From NCBI GenBank assembly GCA_945907245.1, contig CAMDTB010000007.1:1-64000 (forward strand): a stretch of DNA of 64,000 nt, in the 5' to 3' direction. The notes below the pieces were generated by a model that had not been told where the DNA came from, did no database searches, and worked only from the letters and a program-made list of their open reading frames with translations. Source of the DNA: Rhizobium sp. Q54 (GTDB lineage: Bacteria; Pseudomonadota; Alphaproteobacteria; SMXS01). Position numbers and translations under genes: made by a program. Of this stretch, positions 22,922 to 30,349 are shown one piece after another (position 1 is the first letter of the stretch; each line of letters starts with the position of its first letter).

Positions 22922-23734
22922 ATGCTGAAAGTGTTCGGTTTCGTCCGGCGCAATCCGCGCCTGACCCACGAAGAATACGCCGCCGCCCATGCGGGCCATC
23001 ACGCCTCCTACGGGCGGCGGCTGACCGGCATCCGCGGCTATGTGCTGAACGTGCGCGCCAGCCGGCCGCTTGCGGACGCGATCGGCGCCGACCTGGCCGC
23101 CCGCCTGACCGTCAACGAGCCCGAGGGCTTCGACGACGCCTGGGACGGCTGGGGCCAGCTGATGTTCGACGACCTGCCCGCCTATCTGGCCGCCCGCACC
23201 CCCGTCCCCGACCGCGCCGGCCCCGACGGCCTGGAGATCGACCCGCTGGTCGCCCAGGTGGGCGGCGACGGCCCCTATCTCTACAGCGGCTCGGCCATGC
23301 AGTTCGCGGTGGAGGAGCACGTGCTCGTCCCGGTGCTGCGCCCCGAGCGCAAGCTGTTCAAGCTGGTGCAGTTCGCCAAACGCCGTGACGGCTTGAGCAT
23401 GGAGGACTTCAAGGCCGCCTGGACCGGCGCGCACGCCGCCCGGGTCGCCGGCCTGCGCGGGCAGATCATCAACTTCCGTACCGATCTCGATGTGCTGACC
23501 GGCTTCGTCAACCTCAGCGCCGAAGGCTTCACACAAGCCGGGATCGCGCGGCGGGAGACATTCTATGGCTGGTGGGACGGCATCGCCGAACTCTGGTTCG
23601 ATACGCCTGAGCAGCTTGCCGCCGGTGTGCGAGCCGGCGCATTCGACCGTCTACCCGCCGACGCGGGATTCTGCCGCGAAGTCGGCGAAACGGTCGTGGT
23701 CGCCCCGGACAGGTCTGCCAGCAGCTCCAGGTGA
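22922..23734 (+). CDS. Two-domain EthD-like protein, third copy
   Basis: A 270-residue paralogue of the protein at 20460: MLKVFGFVRRNPRLTHEEYA with LTGIRGYVLNVR in the first half, LFKLVQFAKRRDGLSMEDFK with VAGLRGQIINFRT in the second, and matching GWGQLMFDDL and GIAELWFDTP segments. The C-terminus differs: it ends VVVAPDRSASSSR instead of the PAPDFYYR ending of the other two. AGGACC precedes the ATG. The stop lies five bases from the convergent P450 gene. Its separation from the other two copies by two secreted-protein genes suggests insertion or rearrangement. Confidence 0.8.
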   Translation: MLKVFGFVRRNPRLTHEEYAAAHAGHHASYGRRLTGIRGYVLNVRASRPLADAIGADLAARLTVNEPEGFDDAWDGWGQLMFDDLPAYLAARTPVPDRAGPDGLEIDPLVAQVGGDGPYLYSGSAMQFAVEEHVLVPVLRPERKLFKLVQFAKRRDGLSMEDFKAAWTGAHAARVAGLRGQIINFRTDLDVLTGFVNLSAEGFTQAGIARRETFYGWWDGIAELWFDTPEQLAAGVRAGAFDRLPADAGFCREVGETVVVAPDRSASSSR

Positions 23735-23739
23735 AATGA

Positions 23740-24987
23740 TTACCGCCTGTCGAACCGGATCACCAACTCCCGCATCGGCAGCCAGTGCAGGCTCTGCCGG
23801 TGCACCGGATCCGGCAATTCCCGCGCCAGTTCGATCCGCTCCAGCCGGTCGAGCAGTGCCGTGAACGCCACGTTCATCTCCAGCCGCGCCAGCGTCGCGC
23901 CGACGCAGAAATGGGTGCCCGAGCCATAGGCCAGATGCGCGCCAACATTCGGGCGGTCGATGTCGAAGGCATGTGGGCAGGCGAATTTTTCCGGGTCGCG
24001 GTTGGCGGCGCCGTAGCGGGCGAGGATCAGGCTGCCTTCGGGGATCAGGGTGCCGCCCAGCTCCACGTCGCACGTGGCGCGGCGCATCAGGCTCTGCACC
24101 GGGCTCTCGGCGCGGATCACCTCCTCGCAGAACCGCTTGATGGCGGCCGTGTCGCCGCGCAGCCGGTCCTGCAGCGCCGGGTGGCGCACGAGCTGCCACA
24201 TGCCGTGGCCGAGCGCGCTCTGCACCGTCTCGTAGCCGCCGGCGATGAGCTGGCCCATGACGCTCTGCAGCTCCTCCATGGACAGCGGCTCGCCCTCATG
24301 GGCGTGGACCAGGTCCGACAGCATGTCGTCGGCCGGATGGGCGCGGCGCTTCTCCAGCTCGGCGGCGATGAAGTGCTGCATCTCCAGCGTGGTCTCGGCG
24401 CTGCGGCGCACCTCGTCCTCGCTCTGCGGCGTGGCGGCGACGGTCAGCAGATTATCGGCCCAGCGCTTGAAGGTGCCGATGTCCTCGCGCGGCAGGCCCA
24501 TCTGCTCGGCGGTGATGATACCGGGCAGCTTCATAGCGAACCGGGCGTTGAAGTCGCACTGGCCGTCGCCGATCCAGTCGTCGATCAGCTCGTGGGTGAC
24601 CTCCTCCACATGCGGCTTCATGGCGTTCATGCGCTTGCCGAAGAATACCGCGTCCAGCACCTTGCGGTAGCGGGCATGGGCGGGCGGATCAGTGGACTGC
24701 AGCGTGTCGACGTGGCGCCAGCCGCTTTCCGCCACCAGCCGCTCGTAGAGTTCGCCCAGGTCGCCCTTCAGCGCGCGGCGGCTGGGCAGGCTGTTGCTGA
24801 AGGTCCTGGTGTCGATCAGCACCTTGCGCAGATCGTCGTACCTGGTGACCACGTAGAAGCCGGTTTCCGGCATGCGGTAGACCGGGCAGTGCTCGTGCAG
24901 CAGGGCGTGGAAGTCGTAGGGATCGCTCTGGACCGCGTGGTCCATGAGGCTGTAGCGCGCCAGCGCGTCGTCGGTGTCCCGGTCCAT
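23740..24987 (-). CDS. Cytochrome P450
   Basis: A 415-residue bacterial class I P450. The haem-binding loop is AYGSGTHFCVGATLAR with Cys361 as thiolate ligand. The I-helix oxygen-activation motif reads AGGYETVQS (249-257), with Glu-Thr at the acid-alcohol pair. The ExxR motif is E289-V-I-R292. No signal or membrane segment is present, so it is soluble and needs a ferredoxin and reductase, neither of which is encoded here. The ATG at 24987 follows GGGGAGCTTCC. It is convergent with the third EthD gene. Substrate unknown; sequence resembles soluble P450s acting on terpenes, steroids or fatty acids. Confidence 0.93.
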   Translation of the reverse strand: MDRDTDDALARYSLMDHAVQSDPYDFHALLHEHCPVYRMPETGFYVVTRYDDLRKVLIDTRTFSNSLPSRRALKGDLGELYERLVAESGWRHVDTLQSTDPPAHARYRKVLDAVFFGKRMNAMKPHVEEVTHELIDDWIGDGQCDFNARFAMKLPGIITAEQMGLPREDIGTFKRWADNLLTVAATPQSEDEVRRSAETTLEMQHFIAAELEKRRAHPADDMLSDLVHAHEGEPLSMEELQSVMGQLIAGGYETVQSALGHGMWQLVRHPALQDRLRGDTAAIKRFCEEVIRAESPVQSLMRRATCDVELGGTLIPEGSLILARYGAANRDPEKFACPHAFDIDRPNVGAHLAYGSGTHFCVGATLARLEMNVAFTALLDRLERIELARELPDPVHRQSLHWLPMRELVIRFDRR

Positions 24988-25083
24988 CGGAAGCTCCCCA
25001 TATCCGAAGGAGACAGGGTGACACCGGGCGCGGCAGAAGGCCAGCTGTCAGATGCCGCGGGACACCGTGGGCCGGAACGACAA

Positions 25084-25108
25084 TCGGCCGCCCCGGTGGA
25101 GCGGCCGA
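25084..25108. terminator. Hairpin downstream of the Flp pilin gene
   Basis: TCGGCCGC and GCGGCCGA pair around a nine-base loop, 30 bases after the Flp pilin stop on the minus strand. There is no T tract. It may also insulate the downstream P450 promoter. Confidence 0.45.
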
Positions 25109-25138
25109 CTGATTGGCGGGGCGGAGGGGCCGGCCCCG

Positions 25139-25300
25139 TCAGACCGTCGTCGAAACCGTCGTGAAAAGCGTGTTCAGTTTGGTGCCGACCGTGCCGAGAA
25201 TGGTCGCCAGCGCCACCGCGATCAGCGCCGCGATCAGGCCGTATTCGATCAGGGTCACGCCCTTGACGTCGGAAGCAAAATTTTGAAGCGCCTTGCGCAT
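25139..25300 (-). CDS. Flp/Fap-type pilin subunit
   Basis: A 53-residue prepilin: MRKALQNFASDVKG leader, then VTLIEYGLIAALIAVALATI. Cleavage by a TadV/CpaA-type prepilin peptidase would follow Gly14, placing the conserved Glu at mature position 5 and Tyr at 6, as in Flp pilins. The hydrophobic segment covers about residues 22-41. The ATG at 25300 follows GGAGAG. Flp pilins form Tad adhesive pili, but no tad/cpa assembly gene is in this window, so it is either an orphan copy or serves machinery encoded elsewhere. Confidence 0.85.
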   Translation of the reverse strand: MRKALQNFASDVKGVTLIEYGLIAALIAVALATILGTVGTKLNTLFTTVSTTV

Positions 25301-25397
25301 GTCCGCTCTCCAGTGATGATGCCCAATTGTCCGGACGGTAATCCCGCCTGACAAGGGTAGGTATAGGAGCACCGGTGGCATTAATCAATACTTTTTG

Positions 25398-25409
25398 TTC
25401 AAATTTGAA
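25398..25409. promoter_or_regulatory. Palindrome in A/T-rich Flp / enoyl-CoA hydratase promoter region
   Basis: TTCAAATTTGAA is a perfect 12-base palindrome in the most A/T-rich patch of this part of the window (about 25375-25425), between the divergent Flp pilin and enoyl-CoA hydratase genes. It probably marks promoter and operator elements. Confidence 0.4.
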
Positions 25410-25525
25410 ATATATTCATCTCTGCCGGTCTGGCAACTCGCGGGCCATGCCTCGGCACCCGCAGAAAATGCTGCCCGCGGACCGGTTTGCGACTAGCCTG
25501 TCGTCACGAGAACGGAGGCAGGACC

Positions 25526-26317
25526 ATGACCGACACCGACGACATCCTCTACGACGTGGCCGACAAGGTCGCCACCATCACCCTGAACCGGCCCGACAAG
25601 ATGAACGCGTGGAGCCCGGACATGGAGGTCGCCTTCCGCGCCGCCATCGACCGGGCCGCCGCCGACGACGGGGCGCGCGCCATTGTCGTCACCGGCGCGG
25701 GCAAGGGGTTCTGCGCCGGGGCCGACCTCGCGCCCGGGCCGGACGGCAAGCCAAGGCCGCGCATCGTGCCGCCGTTCAGCGCCGACGATTTCGGCCAGCG
25801 CTATTCCTACATGCTGGGCGTGGAGAAGCCGATCGTCGCCGGCATCAACGGCGCCTGCGCCGGCGTGGGGCTGTGCCTCGCGCTCTATGCCGATATGCGC
25901 TACATGGCCGAAGGCGCGAAGATGACGACGGCGTTCGTGCGCCGCGGCCTGATCGCCGAGCACGGCAGCGCCTGGATGCTGCCGCGGCTGATCGGCACCA
26001 TGAACGCCATGGACCTGCTGCTGACCGGCCGCACCATCGACGCCGCCGAGGCCGAGCGCCTCGGCCTGGTGCGCATGCTGGCGAAGGAGGGTTTCGCCGA
26101 GGCGGTGCACGCGGTCGCCGCCGAGCTGGCGTCGCTGTCGTCGCCGCGCGCCATGGGCCTGATCAAGCGCCAGGTCTATATGGGCTATGCCCAGTCGCTG
26201 GCCGCCGCGACCCAGATGGCCAATGACGAGCAGCAGAAATGCTTCACCTCGGAAGACTATGCCGAGGGTGTCGCCAGCTTCAGGGAAAAGCGCGCGCCGC
26301 AGTTCACCGGGCGGTAG
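25526..26317 (+). CDS. Enoyl-CoA hydratase/isomerase family protein
   Basis: A 263-residue crotonase-fold protein. Both oxyanion-hole segments are present: GKGFCAGADL (59-68) and INGACAGVGL (107-116). Acidic residues in the LIAEHGSAW segment (E145) are candidates for the catalytic Glu. The C-terminus FREKRAPQFTGR is the usual ending. It should hydrate or isomerise an enoyl-CoA ester in the cytoplasm. The ATG at 25526 follows GGAGGCAGG. A peroxiredoxin gene follows 107 bases later. A second crotonase gene lies at 46815 beside a CoA-transferase. Confidence 0.9.
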   Translation: MTDTDDILYDVADKVATITLNRPDKMNAWSPDMEVAFRAAIDRAAADDGARAIVVTGAGKGFCAGADLAPGPDGKPRPRIVPPFSADDFGQRYSYMLGVEKPIVAGINGACAGVGLCLALYADMRYMAEGAKMTTAFVRRGLIAEHGSAWMLPRLIGTMNAMDLLLTGRTIDAAEAERLGLVRMLAKEGFAEAVHAVAAELASLSSPRAMGLIKRQVYMGYAQSLAAATQMANDEQQKCFTSEDYAEGVASFREKRAPQFTGR

Positions 26318-26424
26318 GGCCCAAACAGCTCTTCTCCGTGATTCTGCGCGCGAAGCAAAATCACGGAGGTTTGTGTTTCGGAATCCGCTATCCTCACCCT
26401 CCAACCGAACCGGGGAGTAACATC

Positions 26425-27015
26425 ATGCGCCGCCTGCTGCTGACCGCCGCCATCGTCCTTGCCGCCGCCCTGCCCGCCCATGCGGCGCTGAAGACCGGCA
26501 CCGCCGCGCCCGACTTCACGGCGCCTGCGTCGCTGGCCGGCAAGCAGTTCGAGTTCTCGCTGGCCGAGGCGCGCAAGACCGGGCCAGTGGTCGTCTATTT
26601 CTATCCGTCGGCGTATACCGGCGGCTGCAACGTGCAGGCCCGCGCCTTCGCCGAGGAGGCCGACCACTACAAGGCGGCGGGCGCGACCATCATCGGCGTG
26701 TCGCAGGACAGCATCGCGCGGCTGAACGGCTTCTCGGCCGACCCGGAATATTGCGCCGGCAAGTTCCCGGTCGCCTCCGACGCCGACGGCGCCATCAGCA
26801 AGTCGTTCGACCTGAAAACCATGCAGGGGAAGCCCGGCATGAAAGATACGCGCGGCACCGAAATCGACCACGCCTTCACTGAACGCACCACCTTCGTCAT
26901 CGCCGGCGACGGCAAGATCGCCGCGGTGCTGTCGACCACCGATGACAAGATCGCGCCGGTCGATCATGCCGCCAAGGCGCTGGAGATCGTCAAGGGCATG
27001 AAGAAGACGCCCTGA
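26425..27015 (+). CDS. Periplasmic peroxiredoxin (AhpC/TSA, BCP-like)
   Basis: A 196-residue thioredoxin-fold peroxidase. The N-terminus MRRLLLTAAIVLAAALPAHA is a signal peptide, so it works in the periplasm. The peroxidatic motif is P61-x3-T65-x2-C68 (PSAYTGGC). A further Cys in EYCAGKF could be the resolving residue. It should reduce peroxides with electrons from a periplasmic thiol system. GGGGAG precedes the ATG at 26425. It is followed 86 bases later by a small cytochrome c, so a link to periplasmic redox stress is plausible. Confidence 0.9.
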   Translation: MRRLLLTAAIVLAAALPAHAALKTGTAAPDFTAPASLAGKQFEFSLAEARKTGPVVVYFYPSAYTGGCNVQARAFAEEADHYKAAGATIIGVSQDSIARLNGFSADPEYCAGKFPVASDADGAISKSFDLKTMQGKPGMKDTRGTEIDHAFTERTTFVIAGDGKIAAVLSTTDDKIAPVDHAAKALEIVKGMKKTP

Positions 27016-27101
27016 CTTGCGGGAGATCAATGTCCGGGCGACAGTCCGGGTGCAGTGTTTCGTCTCGGCGCGGTGTCTCCGCGCGCGTAGGGGAGCTTGC
27101 A

Positions 27102-27491
27102 ATGAGACTGTTACCCATGCTGGTTATCGGCCTTGGACTTGCCGCGTGGGCCAGTGCCGCCACGGCCCAGGTCGATAATGGTCAACCGGACCATATGAAG
27201 ACGCCGCTCGACCAGTGGGACCGTAAACCCGCGGAACCGCGCATCGGCCCTGGCCCAGCGCCCATGGACTGGGGCGGGCTGAAACCTGACCGGGGCCGCG
27301 AGGAAGTCTTCTATTTCTGCGCGCCCTGTCATTCGGATACCCGCATCAAGGCCGCCAGCAAGACCCGTGAACAATGGGAGGCGCTGGTCGAACGTATGCT
27401 GAAGACCTATCCGGAATACAGGCGGCTGGAACCGGACGAGCGCGAGACCATCCTGGGCTATCTGACCCGTCAGTACGGTCCGCGCCACTAG
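27102..27491 (+). CDS. Small periplasmic c-type cytochrome
   Basis: A 129-residue protein with signal peptide (MRLLPMLVIGLGLAAWASAA, cut near TAQ) and one haem attachment site C73-A-P-C76-H77. The following helix contains a Met in EALVERMLKTYPEY that could be the distal ligand, and the C-terminal helix ERETILGYLTRQYGP is typical of short monohaem cytochromes found as partners of periplasmic dehydrogenases. GGGGAG precedes the ATG. The quinohaemoproteins at 30-34 kb carry their own haem but might donate to a cytochrome like this one; no direct link is shown. Confidence 0.87.
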   Translation: MRLLPMLVIGLGLAAWASAATAQVDNGQPDHMKTPLDQWDRKPAEPRIGPGPAPMDWGGLKPDRGREEVFYFCAPCHSDTRIKAASKTREQWEALVERMLKTYPEYRRLEPDERETILGYLTRQYGPRH

Positions 27492-27555
27492 CCCATCGAA
27501 AAGGGCTCCGGTTTCTGCCAAGCTGACCGTCCCGGAACCCAGGGGAGACGGTTCG

Positions 27556-27756
27556 GTGGGATGGACCCATGACGCCAGGTGCTTGCTATCGCGCTATCAA
27601 GTCGATCCGGCGCGATGGGGAGACTTCATCGCGCCGGGGAAAGAGTTGTTCGCGTTCGCCGGCATGAAGAACGGCCGCGCGGTGTTCGGTCAGTATCCGC
27701 CGGGCCGCTCGGATATCTACCAGCCCCGTGGTTCGCTCGGCATGAGATTCCTCTAG
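27556..27756 (+). CDS. Hypothetical 66-residue protein
   Basis: A GTG at 27556 preceded by AGGGGAGAC opens a 66-codon frame beginning VGWTHDARCLLSRYQ and ending PRGSLGMRFL. The next gene starts three bases after its stop. I recognise no family. The good ribosome site and tight spacing favour a real gene; the odd composition and lack of motifs leave open a gene fragment or a non-coding leader. Confidence 0.4.
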   Translation: MGWTHDARCLLSRYQVDPARWGDFIAPGKELFAFAGMKNGRAVFGQYPPGRSDIYQPRGSLGMRFL

Positions 27757-27759
27757 GCC

Positions 27760-28227
27760 ATGGAAAAGCGGCTGATCAGGTTCCTGCTGAGCAGGCGGGG
27801 CATGGCGTTCGACCTTTTGCTGGTGCGCCTGTTCGGCCGCTCGCTGCTCAACGCGCTGATGGGCAGGCGCCAGGGCTTCACGCCCCAGCCCATGCTGATC
27901 CTGAGCACCAAGGGGACCAGAAGCGGCCAGTGGCGCGAGGCGGCACTGCCCTATTTCCAGCTGGGCGAGGTCTACATCGTGGTCGGATCGAAGGGCGGCG
28001 CGCCGGACGATCCCGCCTGGGTCACCAACCTGCGCCAGAACCCCGACGCCGAGCTGTCGATTCGCGGCAAGCGCCGCCAGGTGACGGCGCACATCGCCGC
28101 CGGCGACGAGCGGGCCGCGCTGTGGGACCACGTCACCCGCGTCATGGCGGTCTACACTCGTTACCAGAAGAGGACCGAGCGGGAAATTCCGGTGGTGGTA
28201 TTCGAGGATCGGCTCGCCTTGTCCTGA
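27760..28227 (+). CDS. Nitroreductase/deazaflavin-dependent oxidoreductase family (DDN-like)
   Basis: A 155-residue protein with the split beta-barrel layout of the F420H2-dependent quinone/nitro-reductase family: basic N-terminal helix, then MLILSTKGTRSGQWREAALP, VYIVVGSKGGAPDDPAWVTN and LRQNPDAELSIRGKRRQVTA. The STKGTRSGxxR and NLRxNPxAE segments are family hallmarks. Mycobacterial relatives use F420; whether this organism makes F420 cannot be told from this window. It may pair in pathway terms with the LLM oxidoreductase at 4268 and the flavoprotein that follows. Substrate unknown. Confidence 0.83.
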   Translation: MEKRLIRFLLSRRGMAFDLLLVRLFGRSLLNALMGRRQGFTPQPMLILSTKGTRSGQWREAALPYFQLGEVYIVVGSKGGAPDDPAWVTNLRQNPDAELSIRGKRRQVTAHIAAGDERAALWDHVTRVMAVYTRYQKRTEREIPVVVFEDRLALS

Positions 28228-28332
28228 GGTTTATCCGTAACCTGCGTTGGAAAACCTGCCCGGCCTCATTGACGCCCCCCGGCCGTTCTGCAATCGTGCA
28301 GAAATTCTCTGCTGATGGGGAGACGCGGAGCC

Positions 28333-30285
28333 ATGGCGCTTTATGACAATCTGTTCGAGCCGATCAAGGTCGGCCCGGTCACCATCCCGAACCGCATCGT
28401 GCGATCGGCGCACGGCACCCATCTGGGCGGCGAGGACCTGATCGCCTACCATGAGGCGCGGGCCAGGGGCGGCGTCGGCATGTCGACGCTGGAAGCGACC
28501 GGCGTGCATCACAGCGCCCGGACCCACCTGCCGCTCCACTCGGACGCCATCCTGCCGTTCTATGAACAGATCAGCAGCCGGGTGCACAAGCACGGCATGA
28601 AGCTGTTCCAGCAGATCTACCACTCCGGTGCCAGCGGCGGCGGCACGCCGGATTCCTGGTCGGTCAGCGGCGTGCCCAACCCGATGATCCAGGTCATGCC
28701 CTTCGTGCTGACCAAGATGCAGATCGACGACCTGGTCGACGCGTTCGCCAAGGCGGCGCGGCGGGTGCGCGACGGCGGGCTGGACGGCGTCGACATCCAC
28801 GCCTCGTCGGGCTACCTGATTCACGAGTTCCTGTCGCCCGCGCTCAACAAGCGCGAGGACGAGTATGGCGGCAGCCGCGAGAACCGGATGCGGTTCATGA
28901 TGGAGGTGATCGCCGCGATCCGCGCCGAGGTCGGCAACGACATCGCCGTCGGCGTGCGCCTGCCCAACGAGGACTACGTGCCGGGCGGCCTCGACGCCGC
29001 CGAGAACGCGGCCATCGCCGCGCTGGTCGACCCGCATGTGGACTATGTGTCGCTGCATATGGGCGCCTACTGGCGGTTCCACAAGCTGATCGCGCCGTCC
29101 GACGACCCGCTCGGCGTCGAGATGAAGCCCAACAGCGTCATCACCAAGGTGGTGACCAAGCCGACCATCGTCGTCGGCCGCATCATGACCATCGACCACG
29201 CCAGCTCGATCATCGCCAATGGCGAGGCCGACATGGTCTCCATGGTGCGCGCGCTGATCGCCGACCCGGAGATGCCCAACAAGGCGCGCCGGCTGGAGGA
29301 GCACAAGATCCGCCCATGCATCGGCACCAACATGGGCTGCGTCGGTCAACTGATGACCCGCGGCGTGATCAGCTGCGTGGTCAACGTGGCGGCGGCGCAG
29401 GAAGCCCGCGTGAGTTTCGACCCCGAGGACAAGGTGACGCAGCCGAAGACGCTGCTGATTGTCGGCGGCGGCCCCGCCGGTCTCGAGGCGGCGCGCACCG
29501 CCGCCATGCGCGGCCACAAGGTGGTGCTGCACGAGGCCATGCGCCGCCTGGGCGGCCAGGTGGCGCTGGCGGCCGACGCGCCGCACCGGGCAGACGTCGG
29601 CACCATCACCCGCTGGCTGTCAGACGAGATCGACAATCTGGGCGTCGAGGTGCACCTCAATTCCATGGTCGACGCCGACATGGTGGCCGAGATCGCGCCC
29701 GACGAGGTGATCATCGCCACCGGCACCACGCCACGTTACGACGGCTTCCAGGTGTCGACACCGTCGGTGCCGATCCCCGGCTTCGACCTGCCGCACGTCC
29801 ACAATTCGTGGGAGATGTTCGGCGTCGGCGGCCAGGTCGATATCCAGGGTCCAGCCGTGGTGTTCGACGACACCGGCACCTTCGAGGCAATCTCGGTGGC
29901 CGACGTGCTGCTCAAGGCGGGCATCCACGTCACCATGGTCTCGCGCATGGAACAGCTGGGCCAGAACGTGCCGTTCCCGCCGGTCACCGTCGGCGCGGCG
30001 CGCGAGCGCCTGATGTCGGCCGACTTCGACTTCGTCGGCGGCCATTATCTCCGCGGGATCAAGCCGGATTCGGTGGAGATCGGCGTGCTGTTCACCGACC
30101 GTGTCCGCACGCTCCCGGCGAAGACCGTGGTGCTGGTCAGCTTCAACGAGCCCAACCGCGACCTGGCCAACGAGCTCACCGCCCGCTTCTCCAACGTCAA
30201 GATCCACATGATCGGCGACGTGAAGGGCCGCAACAGCATGATGACCGCGATCCACGAGGCGGCCGAGCTGGCGCGGGCGATCTGA
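28333..30285 (+). CDS. NADH:flavin oxidoreductase of the 2,4-dienoyl-CoA reductase type
   Basis: A 650-residue OYE-like multidomain flavoenzyme. The N-terminal TIM barrel (about 1-325) binds FMN (DNLFEPIKVGPVTIPNRIVR; GVDIHASSGYLIHEFLSPA). A Fe-S segment follows, then an FAD/NAD(P) domain with GGGPAGLEA at 378-386. In DadH/FadH-type enzymes four Cys hold a 4Fe-4S cluster with spacing 0, +3, +7, +19. Here these are C329, Thr332, C336 and C348, so one ligand is missing. The protein may hold a 3Fe-4S or labile cluster, or use Thr. Likely role: reduction of a C=C bond. A strong terminator follows at 30299. Confidence 0.9.
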   Translation: MALYDNLFEPIKVGPVTIPNRIVRSAHGTHLGGEDLIAYHEARARGGVGMSTLEATGVHHSARTHLPLHSDAILPFYEQISSRVHKHGMKLFQQIYHSGASGGGTPDSWSVSGVPNPMIQVMPFVLTKMQIDDLVDAFAKAARRVRDGGLDGVDIHASSGYLIHEFLSPALNKREDEYGGSRENRMRFMMEVIAAIRAEVGNDIAVGVRLPNEDYVPGGLDAAENAAIAALVDPHVDYVSLHMGAYWRFHKLIAPSDDPLGVEMKPNSVITKVVTKPTIVVGRIMTIDHASSIIANGEADMVSMVRALIADPEMPNKARRLEEHKIRPCIGTNMGCVGQLMTRGVISCVVNVAAAQEARVSFDPEDKVTQPKTLLIVGGGPAGLEAARTAAMRGHKVVLHEAMRRLGGQVALAADAPHRADVGTITRWLSDEIDNLGVEVHLNSMVDADMVAEIAPDEVIIATGTTPRYDGFQVSTPSVPIPGFDLPHVHNSWEMFGVGGQVDIQGPAVVFDDTGTFEAISVADVLLKAGIHVTMVSRMEQLGQNVPFPPVTVGAARERLMSADFDFVGGHYLRGIKPDSVEIGVLFTDRVRTLPAKTVVLVSFNEPNRDLANELTARFSNVKIHMIGDVKGRNSMMTAIHEAAELARAI

Positions 30286-30298
30286 GGCTTTCGAACGG

Positions 30299-30332
30299 AA
30301 AGGGGCGCGGCCGATGACGGCCGCGCCCCTTT
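30299..30332. terminator. Strong bidirectional terminator
   Basis: A perfect 15-base stem, AAAGGGGCGCGGCCG and CGGCCGCGCCCCTTT, around an ATGA loop, with A and T flanks. It separates the OYE-like gene from the convergent quinohaemoprotein gene and can serve both strands. Confidence 0.9.
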
Positions 30333-30349
30333 CTTGTTCCGGTTCGCTT

